20,067 nucleotides of DNA from assembly GCA_036897625.1 (NCBI GenBank), contig JAYMTA010001432.1, positions 1 to 20,067 of the forward strand, in the 5' to 3' direction. The notes under the pieces are model-generated. The model made no database searches, was not told the origin of the DNA, and saw only the letters and a program-made list of their open reading frames with translations. The stretch is from Pelargonium cotyledonis (Eukaryota > Streptophyta > Magnoliopsida > Geraniales > Geraniaceae). The translations under genes and the position numbers were made by a program. Positions 10,601-19,204 of this stretch are shown in pieces; position 1 is the stretch's first letter; each line of letters starts with the position of its first letter.

Positions 10601-11446
10601 ACTTTCAAGGGCTCCTTATGTGGGTTTGATCCTGTGCACAGCCAATAAATAGTCATATAGCTAAAGACTAGAGAGGTAGTGGATAAAGCTTATAGCTGAT
10701 TTCGTGAGGATTGCTAGAAGATTGCATTGACAAATAACCAAAAGCATTTAAAGGAGAGACAAAAAAATAAGGAATAGACAACCCTTTAATCAAATTAGAT
10801 CAACTTGACAGCTAATGGATGAAAAGACTACTTACTGGAATTGCTCTGTTTGCTTAATGAGAAGGCTGCAAATGTAAGGCCTCCAAGGAGGATGATTCCT
10901 GCTATACCTTTCCCCAAAATCCCTGAAAGTAAACTACTTCAAAAGCATTATTCATTGTTCAAGATAAAGCAAAAACATTAAAGCTCCAAAGTGTAAATCC
11001 AAAAAAACACAGAAGAAAAGGTCATTGACCAAAAACTTTCTCAGACCAAAAATCAAATCATACATATTTAAGACACTCTAATACAATGCAAGAAGCAAAC
11101 AAATTGCATTCAGAGATTGACATCAAAAGTAACTATATGCTCTCTCACTCTCCTTAATCCTCATACCTTCAAACCATTTCTTTCTGTCGTACTCCTCCGG
11201 AGACATGTCCTCCGAAGTACCAGAATCAGACCAGCCGGAAAAATCTTGCGCTGCGGCATCGGAGGACCTGACACAGGAAATCCTAAGAGGACCATTACGC
11301 ACAGCAGAAAACAAGCGTCCGCCATGATCAAGCTTCCTCACTTGCATGCGCGCGAGAAGTAGTGGGGGATTCCTGCAAGTGCGGCCATTGAAGGCCAGTC
11401 GGAGCTGGAGAGAGCTGGGGGAACACGTGGCAAAAGCGGAAGCCAT
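4648..11446 (-). CDS. Plastid-targeted SLH-domain coiled-coil membrane protein (At5g23890-like), complete, ten exons
   Basis: The exons, 5' to 3' on the - strand, are 11446-11167, 10922-10836, 10631-9622, 7981-7893, 7793-7690, 7589-7490, 6736-6661, 6548-6434, 6350-5819 and 5140-4648. They total 2886 nt, or 961 residues, all introns are GT-AG and phases agree at every junction. Residues 1-58 form a plastid transit peptide (MASAFATCSPSS..., possible cleavage near RISC). About 96-116 is a transmembrane segment (GKGIAGIILLGGLTFAAFSL). About 123-420 is an acidic Ser/Asp/Asn-rich, probably disordered region. SLH-like segments follow: REYARWLVIASNALSR plus FDDVAPEDPDFACIQGLAEA (about 470-530), and SGFIDTDKIDLDACPALVAD to PVTNAQAAIALA (about 586-640). 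About 650-800 is a Glu/Lys/Arg-rich coiled coil. The C-terminus ends EGVEKLTQKFKT. Order and length fit the plant SLH proteins reported in thylakoid or envelope fractions; a role in membrane organisation is inference. The start is the first ATG giving the transit peptide. Confidence 0.93.
5141..5818 (-). other. Intron 9 of the SLH gene, carries a MITE
   Basis: The donor is GCTCG|GTAAGG at 5818 and the acceptor ATTTAG|GTCTTGG at 5141. The intron contains the Stowaway-like element at 5269-5498 and otherwise only AT-rich sequence. Confidence 0.85.
5269..5498. mobile_element. Stowaway-like MITE remnant
   Basis: The right end reads CACTTTGGGACAGAAGGAG followed by TA (5499-5500), the typical Tc1/mariner-type Stowaway terminus. 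The left end after TA (5267-5268) reads ACTTCCCTC, then, after about 16 extra bases, CTGTCCCAAAATAAGT, its inverted counterpart. The interior of about 150 bp is non-coding. The left end is disturbed, so the exact boundary is approximate. Confidence 0.65.
6737..7489 (-). other. Intron 6 of the SLH gene
   Basis: The donor is TGAAAG|GTGATTG at 7489 and the acceptor TTGCAG|CCCCC at 6737, giving 753 bp of AT-rich sequence. No repeat, gene or regulatory element could be recognised in it. Confidence 0.85.
8372..8518 (+). repeat. 5' LTR of the TRIM
   Basis: The LTR is 147 bp, beginning TGTTGAAG and ending AACA. It aligns with 8617-8743 over its first about 100 bp and again through the GGAAGCCC, ATTATAC and TAAA blocks near its end. 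Confidence 0.9.
8519..8530 (+). other. Primer binding site of the TRIM (initiator Met-tRNA type)
   Basis: TGGTATCAGAAC follows the 5' LTR directly. It matches the complement of the plant initiator methionine tRNA 3' end (TGGTATCAGAGC) at 11 of 12 bases, the usual primer of TRIMs and many Copia elements. Confidence 0.88.
8599..8616 (+). other. Polypurine tract of the TRIM
   Basis: AAAAAAAGTAAGAGGGAG, purine except for one T, abuts the 3' LTR. It would prime second-strand synthesis. Confidence 0.85.
8617..8743 (+). repeat. 3' LTR of the TRIM
   Basis: The LTR is 127 bp, beginning TGTTGAAGTGGG and ending GGACA, followed at once by the GATAG duplication. It is shorter than the 5' LTR through internal deletions. 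Confidence 0.9.
8970..9075. repeat. Dispersed-repeat-like segment (CGTGTCCG/CGTATTCGG motifs)
   Basis: The segment contains alternating short motifs, GACACGTATTCGGAACGG, TCATGTCCGAATCG, TCCGAGTATCCGACATG and GAACGTGTCCGTGCTTCATAG, resembling a widespread family of plant intronic and intergenic repeat fragments. Boundaries and family are not determined. Confidence 0.35.
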
Positions 11447-11505
11447 CTTATCTCCCAAATTGCGCGAAATCGAGAAATTGGAGAGAAATGGATTGGTAGT
11501 GAGTA

Positions 11506-11514
11506 CTAGGGTTT
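11506..11514 (-). promoter_or_regulatory. Telobox in the 5' region of the SLH gene
   Basis: AAACCCTAG on the - strand lies about 60 bp upstream of the start codon at 11446, probably in the 5'UTR or at the transcription start. Teloboxes are frequent near starts of plant housekeeping genes. No clear TATA box was found upstream. Confidence 0.5.
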
Positions 11515-11746
11515 GGATTTGTTGTGTATTGGGACGAAGGAGACAGGGTTTTTGTGTCTGTGGTTTTATCTAGATGTGAGTGAGTGTGAAAACAACAAAA
11601 AAATCAATGTGTAATGTTACGACACCAATATTTAGTAAACAAAATCCACAGAAATTGAGTAGTCAAGGAGACGGAAACCGCCGGAATTTCAATATTTGCA
11701 TCGGACACCTAACTTTCCTTTGTTTTTAACCTCCCCGACCAAACCG

Positions 11747-11764
11747 TTTTTTTTTTTTTTTTTT
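11747..11764. repeat. Poly-T tract of 18
   Basis: An uninterrupted run of T lies in the spacer between the SLH gene and the MULE. It could be the A-tail of a - strand retroposon, but no body was recognised. Confidence 0.9.
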
Positions 11765-11791
11765 AATTTCAAAGTTATTAACTCTAGTTAA

Positions 11792-11990
11792 GATTCAAGA
11801 CAATTTTTTTACCTAAACTTATGAATGAGTCAATATTTGGTACATAATTTTTATTATACCATATTTAATACATACAATTTTATTATGAATTTAATTAAGT
11901 ATCTGCCGTTCATTTCTATTAAAATTATCCCGTGGACTCTCCCATGCTGAGTTGGCAAATTCACGCTTGCATAGTAATGACACACACTTC
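11792..11990 (+). repeat. Left terminal inverted repeat of the MULE
   Basis: Shared blocks, in the same order as in the reverse complement of the right arm, include AAGACAATTTT, ATTTGGTAC, TTAATTAAGTA, GTTCAT, TGGACTCTC, TCACGCT and a terminal AATGACACACACTT. Confidence 0.85.
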
Positions 11991-12289
11991 AATAAATAAA
12001 TAAATAATGAAACACTCTCACCATTACTATGCCTTTTATAATTTCTCAGTTTTCATGTTTTTTCTTAGGATTTTTGTTTATTGAAATGGTACCACTTATA
12101 GTTCTAGAAGAATCAGAAATTGAAATGGCCTAAAGAAAAATAAGAATCTATTAGAATTTCATATATACAACAATTAAATAAATCTCAACAAGCACATGAA
12201 CAAAAATATATGAACACGAACAAACATTATTTACAGAGTAGATCATAAACTTTTTTTTACAGATATAAAGTGAGGTTGGTGACGACAAT

Positions 12290-12715
12290 TAATCCTGCTC
12301 GCGACCTAGATCCGGCGAGCTCAGCCCAAACCATGGTGGAAGAGGTTCGTGAATGTGGAAGAAGAACGAGGAGGAACGATAAAAACGAGGCAGTGTTACC
12401 GATGAAGTACAACAGGACCCACGTCGCGTCTCAATCTCTCATCTGATCGGCGAACCGAAACTCCTAAGTCTCTGACTCCGCCAAATTGTCCTTCACCGTC
12501 GTCGGTCTTGCCCTTGCCAACTTTCATGCCGACAATGAAATTATCTACTTCGTCTCTCTGGTGGCGTCGTTGCTGGCTTTTCAAAACTCGAATGGTGTCG
12601 TTTCGTACATGGCCATGAACGGAACCAATTTTTACCTTATCGGCGGTGGTGGCTCCGAGATGAAGGAGAGAGTTTTGGGAGGGAGGAGCACCTCCATCTT
12701 TGGCTGAGTGGTGAG
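12290..12715 (-). pseudogene. GC-rich gene-like fragment inside the MULE, unrecognised
   Basis: This is the only GC-rich stretch in the element. On the - strand CAAAG-ATG-GAG (start near 12693) opens MEVLLPPKTLSFISEPPPPI, then a stop or possible donor (AGGTAAAAATT). The same strand further on reads segments such as ARARPTTVKDNLAESE, RFADQMRD and a hydrophobic run WVLLYFIGNTASFLSFLLVL, interrupted by several stops. The open frames on both strands (12396-12584 - and 12486-12707 +) are in other frames and probably shadows. Compositional contrast and position suggest a captured, now decayed, piece of a cellular gene. The donor gene is not recognised. Confidence 0.4.
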
Positions 12716-12843
12716 CGAAGAAAAAGACTTTTGAGAAACTCTAGATTTGGGTTGAAGAAGAAAGAGGCAAAAGATCATATCTAATAATATCTTCATCTGA
12801 TTTATTCTTTTTTTTTAATTGAATAAGAATCCCAAAAAATATA

Positions 12844-13085
12844 CTCCATATAAGCATCTTATTTTTATTTTTTATAAAAATTAAAAATTATAAGATAATT
12901 TAGTGTGTTTTCAATATAATCCTCATTTTTTTCATGTGCACCCATATGTAGATTTGCCCATGTGCATAAGTGATAAGAGTAATATGGGAAGAAAATTAAT
13001 ATAATAACATAAAAATAGAAACAAAACACTCATTTTGGGACAAAAAATTTAGACAAACAAGACACTCATTTCGGGACGGAGGAAA
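12844..13085. mobile_element. Stowaway-like MITE nested in the MULE
   Basis: The right end reads ACACTCATTTCGGGACGGAGG and the left end TA-CTCC, with TA on both sides (12842-12843, 13086-13087). The right end seems duplicated: ACACTCATTTTGGGAC at 13026-13041 repeats ACACTCATTTCGGGAC 35 bases later. The left terminus is poorly preserved. Confidence 0.55.
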
Positions 13086-13140
13086 TATATAATAAGAAAA
13101 TCATATTATCTTTTAATTAAAAAATAATTCTAAGTCAACA

Positions 13141-13355
13141 CCAAAAGTGTGTTGTCATTGCCATGTCAGCGTGATTGTTAAATTAGTACGAGAGAGTCCA
13201 TGTGTGCAGATGATAACTAATACTGACAGAGATGAACAGTAGGTACTTAATTAGGTACAAAATAGAAGTGTAGGTACTAACTCTGGTACAATAAATTATT
13301 GGGTACCAAATATGATTCAACCCAAAGTTTGGGTACCAAAATTGTCTTTAATCCC
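13141..13355 (-). repeat. Right terminal inverted repeat of the MULE
   Basis: Read on the - strand it begins GGGATTAAAGACAATTTTGG and carries ATTTGGTACC, TAATTAAGTACC, GTTCATC, TGGACTCTC, TCACGCTGACATGGCAATGA and CACACTT, in the order found in the left arm. Confidence 0.85.
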
Positions 13356-13389
13356 TCTAGTAAAATGCACTCATCCTTATTTTCATTGA

Positions 13390-14270
13390 TTTTTTTTCTT
13401 TAAAATGGTGAGGATATAAACTGTTCAACTGTGCGGCTATAGGGTAGAGGTGGTTGCGCTGCGACCTACGGCCGCGGTGATGCCTTCTGGGTTTTAGTCT
13501 CCGTCTAAAAAAGTGATTTTCTCACGGGTGTGAGTCTTGTCTCAATGACAAGTATTAGGGTTTGTAGGGGTTTTTGTGGCTTTTGATTTTGGCTTTTATA
13601 GCTTCGAGTCTTGCGTAGTGAGGTCCTTGTGAATCTATCAGTTACATAGTTGGTTGGTCGTGGTTAGAGCAACGCCTCTTTTTTTTTTTTTTTTTGCAAC
13701 AAGCAAGTAGGGTAGCTGGTTCGAGTAGTCCTATCCTGGCTAAGGGGATCTATGCTTGTGGAGGAGATAGCTGAGAATGGGTTAACAGGAGTAACGAGGA
13801 CTTCAAGGGCTAATGATAATATGGACATAGTTGAGAAGACTGTGGAGGCAAAAAAGGTTCGCCAGGGATTGTGAAGGTGATGGACGGGAACTGTCGCTGG
13901 AGGGTTCGATCGTTGACAGTTGGGATCTTATGTACGTATGCTCAAGGCGGGGTGTGAGAAGGTTAGTCGGGTTTGGGTGTTGATGATATCAAAAGTAGTA
14001 CACTCTAAAGATGATGGTTATCCTAGTGTCTTTGGTTTGGTTCAAATGGACGTCATGTCTCATTTAGCTAAAATTGGTTATGGTTTGTTTGGTTTTCTTT
14101 GTTTTGTGGTTGTTAAGTTTATTTTTGTTTTACTTAAATCATCTATTAGTTTGTTTTGGTTTAGTGATCAGATTGGGGTTTCATGTTTGGCATTTTCGCT
14201 AAAGTTTGTAGTGATCTCCTTTTGATTTAATATAAACTCGTTAGTTCTTTTATAATAAAAACTCTCGTAA
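13390..14270 (+). mobile_element. Possible decayed LINE-like remnant
   Basis: This G/T-rich block contrasts with the A/T-rich flanks, includes a run of 17 T (13679-13695) and ends in GATTTAATATAAAC and TAATAAAAAC, like the 3' end of a polyadenylated retroposon. The 101-codon frame at 13920-14225 is hydrophobic and T-rich and matches no recognised domain. No reverse-transcriptase motif was seen. It may instead be unrelated spacer. Confidence 0.25.
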
Positions 14271-15300
14271 GATGTTGCTTTAAAAAAATTAAAGATAATG
14301 TAGGTTCTTGAATTTTCAAAAAATCGTTGTTTAAGTCCATGAATTTATGATAATCTGCATATTGGTGTTGGAATCTTCAAAAACTTGAAGTTTATGGCAC
14401 CAAAAACTTCATTGTTCTTCGATTTGTGATGAACATAATTTGCATGTGATGAGAGAGATGAATTTTTCATCCAAATAACTTATAGAACAATGTTTTGGAA
14501 AGTATATAGGGGTTATCTGTCAAAACTGAAAGTTATAGGGATATATTCACACGAGTATAAGATGGAAATCATTGTGGTGATAAAATATATTGAGAAGTTT
14601 GAAGATATTAGATAGGATGCATGGTAGAATGAGAAATGTCCAATTTAACCTCTGAACTATCCAAAATGTGTGGATTTAGTTTCATGAAATATCAATCGAG
14701 TCAATTTAGTCCAAAGGTTATCCAATCATATCAATTTAGTTCAAATATTTTCAGAAATCTTGTCAAATCAGAACATTCCGTCAAATACATGGACGAAATC
14801 TATTAGTTCCTGCTTACATGTAATACCAGTTAACATCTTGTGTGATGCATGAGTAATTAAAATTTTATTATGATATACAAATATAATTATAAAAAAGAAA
14901 AGAAATAATCTTACCTTTTATTTCTTTAAAATAAATATAAATGACATTTTCCCATATTAATGTAAGAACTCAGAATATAATATACATACATGCACACATA
15001 CATATCAATGCATGAGAGAGCAATTAGTCTCAAGTAAACATATACATAGACACACACAAATTCAGACGAACTTCCGAGCACATAAATTCAATCAATAGGA
15101 CATGTATGTGTGTTAAGTCGTTTAATGTTATTTTCTTATTGGCTTGTGTAAACTTTGGTTAAGATAAATATAGTGTAACAAATTAAAGTTGGCAAGGATG
15201 CATTAGATGTTGCAACCTCATCAACTTTAATAATTTGAAGCACTCTCATTGCTTATAGCCCAATTGTTTATTTGTGTTTCATAAGTTACAAAAAATAACT
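14271..15300. other. AT-rich spacer with MULE-TIR-like fragments, no gene
   Basis: No coding capacity is visible. Segments at about 14640-14770 repeat motifs such as TCAATTTAGTCCAAA and CCTCTGAACTATCC, which resemble terminal repeats of plant DNA transposons, but no inverted partner was found. About 14980-15010 is a simple CATACATA-type stretch. Confidence 0.5.
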
Positions 15301-15307
15301 CAATAAC

Positions 15308-15336
15308 TAATAATAATAATAATAATAATAATAATA
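15308..15336. repeat. TAA microsatellite
   Basis: About nine uninterrupted TAA units. The open frame on the - strand through it (15227-15412) has a leucine run created by the repeat and is not a gene. Confidence 0.97.
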
Positions 15337-15413
15337 GATAATAGTAATTGATTTTACCCGAAAAATCATAAGGAATTCTACGAGTCACAAGCGCCCCGTC
15401 ATTCAAGTCCATG

Positions 15414-15924
15414 GTCCCGAGACCATCCTGAGATTATGAAGTCAAGGAGTTTTCAAGTCTCCAAAAAGTAAACTCTAAGCCCGCAACGACGGCCAACGCT
15501 GCCCGGTGGACCCCGAAACCATTACAGGTGCCAAGCGCCAACAAAAGACTCTAGAGACGCCGATGCCCCAAAGTCACGGATTGAGTTCCATGAAGCCAAG
15601 TGTCAAGCTAAGGGACCTTAACATCCCAAAACTCATTAAGGGCCAAGTCGAACCCGTTCGCAAAGGCTAGAGCTAAGACCGCCCATCGTTATACTAATGA
15701 TGGGCCGAACCATCCATGTCCATCCCTCGCTCTTCCATGGACGGCCTAAGTCGTCCCAAGTTCGTCCCACGTACATCGTCCAAAGTCCATACGAGCCGAA
15801 ACCAAGTCAAGCCAAGGTCGAACCAATGTCAAGCTAAAGCTGGATCGGCATGTTTGTCCATATAGGATGACCCAAGTCAAGATAGACCGACCAATGCTGA
15901 CGTCAGCGTAATTCAAATTTCAAA
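15414..15924. other. Cytosine-rich leader-like DNA upstream of the retroelement gene
   Basis: The sequence is richer in C and A on the + strand, with recurrent CCAAGTC, GTCAAGC and CGTCC motifs and many stops in all frames. It may be an LTR or 5' leader of the element whose gene follows, but no matching repeat was found elsewhere in the window. It includes the palindrome at 15896-15907. Confidence 0.35.
15896..15907. promoter_or_regulatory. 12-bp palindrome GCTGACGTCAGC
   Basis: A perfect palindrome centred on TGACGTCA, the core bound by TGA-type bZIP factors, lies just upstream of the broken retroelement gene. A regulatory role is inference. Confidence 0.4.
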
Positions 15925-18805
15925 TTGTGGTCAAATTCCCAAGATTTCCTCCGGTCAAAGAGTCCAAGAAAAACCCGCTGGTGCGTGCCGCCGGCTCTAG
16001 CGTTGCGGCGCCCACTGCTGCTGAAGCACATCCTTACTTACATGGGCACAGACCTTCTTAATTTGGCTGCAGCAGACTTGAAGAAAATGGTCTGTTTTGC
16101 TACCTTGTATCATTTGCTGGGCAGAGAACCGTCCATGGGCTACCTTCTTTACTTCTGGAGGGTCGGTTGGAGGACCCTTGATACAGCAGGACTTATAGCA
16201 AGGTCCAGTCAACCTCGTCTCTTCGCGGAACCTTCTCTTCTAAGTAGGACCTCTCCCACGTTATGGATTTTTGTATCCTCACGACTAGGATGGAGAGTTC
16301 CTAAAAGGCAGGTTCCGCCGGGTAATACTTTTTAAGGAAAGTGCACTCGCCTGCATGAGGCTTTGCGCCCGGATATGCAATCCAGGGGGGACCTGAGAAC
16401 TTATGTTACCCTTATTTACTATTTTCCCCAGGGTTACATGTACAACATTGATTTTCTATTTAGGGAGGATGTCCAATATTACTCTGGTGCTTGTCGCAGG
16501 CATAGGGATAACATCAAGCCTCTACTCTTTTTAATCCCGAATCGTAAGAACATGCTGATGCAGATTCACGGCCATTTTCTCCATCCAAGTTTTCGAGAGG
16601 ATTGTCTTGCCTGCCAGAGCCTAAACAGCGAAGATCATTACGCAGTGGCTGAGCGTCATATGCCCGGTATGATGAGTCCTTCTATCTTTGTTTTTGGCCC
16701 ACTCTTTAGTTGCTATGTTGTTTTGATTTTTCTTTGATTTGATGAACATATACTTTCTTCCTAGAGTCTTGGATCGAGAAAGGTCGTGGGGATTTCAACG
16801 CCAGACTTGCGAGGAAAAGAGCTGCACGCTTGAGGGACTTGGACCTCATACACTACATCCCTCTGATGGCCGGGTCCTCTGCAAACGTTCCTCTTCTCCT
16901 GGGTGAGCATGATTCTCTCGCCTCCCGCGCAACTGTCTTTCCTAGAGAGAGAAAGAGACCTTTCGAGGGCCCAAGGGTGGATCCCTCCAAAAGAGCAAAA
17001 CGTACGGAGGATGCCGCGATATTTGAATTGATTGTTGCTGCGACGAACCCCAACAGGGGAAGCAATGCCGCTCTTGGAGTAACTAGTGGGGAATCCCTTG
17101 GTGAGTGTCTCCCTGATGGTGAGAGGGCTTCTTGTCCTTTCCGGTGGACTGATAGGCCAACTATTGAGTCTCTAGGCATTCTTGACTCGGCGTTGGGCGA
17201 CTTGGCTTGCTTCTTTGATGGATGCCAGATAGAAGGCCTTGCCGGTGGTTATTCTCTTTTTGATAAGGTTATCTCTATTCTTCTTGACCCTGAACTTTCC
17301 AAGGACGAGAGGGTGTTCTGTACGGCCAATGGCTCGGGTGCTCTAGTTCGATGTGCCGACGCCTTTAGCCTACTGGATAATCACCTTTGTGAGGTAATTT
17401 TGATTTATATTTTAGCATCCTTTGTTCTCTTTCGAGTCTTTGTCTTACTTTGGTTGTTTTGCATTCCTCAGGCCACGAAGGCTGCTACTTTGGTGGGGAA
17501 CGACATTACTATTCTTTCTGAGGCGGTGATGGCTGCGCAGAGAATTTATGCTAAAGAATCCCAAGAGCATGCCGATCAGATATCGAAGTTGAATTGTAGG
17601 TTCGAAGAAGCGGTCCTGGCCAAGTTCTAGGAATTAATTGCTGTCGCCCAAGCTGAACTGTCATCTTTACAAGAGAAATGTTTGGCTCTTAATCGTAAGA
17701 ACGATGAGTTAACTAGGACTCAAGGAAACCAGATTGAGAATCTCAGGCGACGGATAGCCCAGGCTGAAAAAGAGACTGCTCAAGCTAAGAAAGAAAAACA
17801 CGCAGCGATACGTGAGAGGAATGGTGCTTTGGTGAGAGCGAAGGGAGAAACGATTGCCGCTGTTGAGGCATCTGCCCAAGTCTGGCATTAACGCAGTCAA
17901 AAAATGAGAGAAAGACAGCTGAGGAGCTGATTACTGCGGACAAGGCTCGTTTTTTCAGGATGGAAGCTGAATTGGAGGGTCTGAGAGCTGAAGTGGAAGA
18001 TCTTCGTCCTCGTGCCATGAGGGTGAAGAGGCTTGAGGCTGCCCTTCTCCAGAGTCAAAAGAAGCCACCAAAGTCAGCGATGACTACTTTGCAAACTCCT
18101 CCCCCGGTACGCTTTTCTCTCTTTGCCAACTTACTTTTCCTTGTTTCCAATTGATTGACTTCCCATCCATTCCATCTTTTCTCCCTTTTTTAGGTGGGTA
18201 TCCCTTCCCGTCACATATCCTCTGGCGATTCCAAGTCTTTTTTGCGGACCCTACAAGAGGCTAGGACCCATCATGAGCTCCGGGACTTCTTCAACCAGAA
18301 GCGCCGAGCAGGAAGGGCTGAGGGGAAAGGCAGTGCTTTTAGGGTCATTTAAGGTCAAGGCATTCCTCTGGAGGAGCTGGCGGATTGGTATAGGGCTTCG
18401 GCTGCTCATCCCTCCCTGCGAAGACTTCATCCTCAGTTTCATTTTACTGTTGATGAGGTGGTAATGTCCCGGGAAAATGACGTTCACATCTTTGAAGGAA
18501 GGTTATAGGTCCCTTCACCTGTTAGTGTTCAGATAACTTTTGCGACTATGCTGGGAGAGGAACGCAACCTAGTGGATTTGTTGATGGACGAGGTTAGGCG
18601 TGCCGAGTCTATCTTGGGTGAGAATGAAGGATGGCTGTCGACGTGTGACCTCCTGGTGGGTCCTACTAAAAAAGGTAGCATTCGTTATACTAGAGGAGGT
18701 GCTCGCCATCCTCGAGAACACCCAGCTTCTAGGTTACCTGATTTGAACCCCCCTTTGGAGGTTTTTGAATATGAAAGGGTTGCTGAGGAAGAACAATCTG
18801 AGTGA
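15925..18805 (+). pseudogene. Broken intron-containing retroelement-type gene with coiled coil
   Basis: A coding chain can be followed on the + strand. The N-terminal part (15925-16665) includes LLLKHILTYMGTDLLNLAAA and YHLLGREPSMGYLLYFWR, reminiscent of the putative gypsy-type transposon domain of plants. Further exons run about 16765-17392 (SWIEKGRGDFNARLARKRAA to LLDNHLCE), 17472-18105 (a Glu/Lys/Ala-rich coiled coil, then LRAEVEDLRPRAMRVKRLEA) and 18195-18805 (DFFNQKRRAGRAEGKG to RLPDLNPPLEVFEYERV, then TGA). Introns fit GT-AG: CCCG|GTATG...CCTAG|AG, GAG|GTAATT...CTCAG|GCC, CCG|GTACGC...TTTAG|GTG. The frame is broken by TAA 16333, TAG 17628, a frameshift near 17886, TAA 18350 and TAG 18506. 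No protease, reverse transcriptase or integrase was seen. That it is a gene fossil is well supported. The family is tentative and the true start is unknown. Confidence 0.65.
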
Positions 18806-19204
18806 ATTGTATCTGGTTTCCCTTGTATTTTGAGTATCTACAGTTCATGAACAATATTTTGCATATATGCTTAATATACAAGTTGTTGGGAATATTTTTC
18901 ATACCCCCTGCTTTTGTTCTTTCTGCTTTTGTGTGCGTTTAATTTCTGTTGATTGTCTGGATCGATCTGCGTATCTGGTCATGTCTAAACTGGTTGAATC
19001 ATGATTTTTGCGCCCTTATCAGTCTTGCGCCAATGTTGGACTTAGGGAGATAAGAAGAGATGAGAAGTCCTCTGAAGATAAGTCTGAGATAGGTCATTCT
19101 TCAAAGATTAGGTCCTAGGAGCGATTATGCCTTGTAGAAAGGAGATGTCATAATCCGCAGATTCCAAATATTATAATAGCTCATAACCTTTTTGTGATAG
19201 TGAT
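18806..19204. other. Flank downstream of the retroelement gene
   Basis: The first about 100 bp is AT-rich and 3'UTR-like (TTAATATACAAGTTGTTGGG). Beyond 19020 purine-rich sequence leads into the tandem array. No gene was seen. Confidence 0.4.

Larger units (their letters stand above)
11783..13364. mobile_element. Mutator-like element with 9-bp target-site duplication, Pack-MULE-like
   Basis: The 1564-bp element (11792-13355) is bounded by TCTAGTTAA (11783-11791) and TCTAGTAAA (13356-13364), eight of nine bases identical and of the length Mutator-like elements make. The terminal inverted repeats are long (about 200 bp, listed separately). The right end reads AATCCC (GGGATT inward), while the left end starts GATT and seems to lack the two G's. 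There is no transposase, so it is non-autonomous. The interior carries a GC-rich gene-like segment (about 12290-12715) and a Stowaway-like element (12844-13085). It sits immediately upstream of the SLH gene promoter. Confidence 0.85.

Noticed and set aside
11447-11458. Upstream extension of the SLH protein start (MGDK before MASAF)
   Set aside because: The codon at 11458 is TTG, not ATG. The first ATG is at 11446 and gives a normal transit peptide.
12396-12707. Overlapping open frames on both strands in the MULE interior taken as an intact gene
   Set aside because: Neither has a complete gene structure, and the more protein-like third frame has stops, so it was called a fragment only.
16853-17179. 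- strand frame of 108 codons (also 15997-16212, 17709-17900, 17785-18018 and 18251-18487)
   Set aside because: They are antisense to the broken + strand gene, whose exon chain, splice sites and coiled coil are more coherent.
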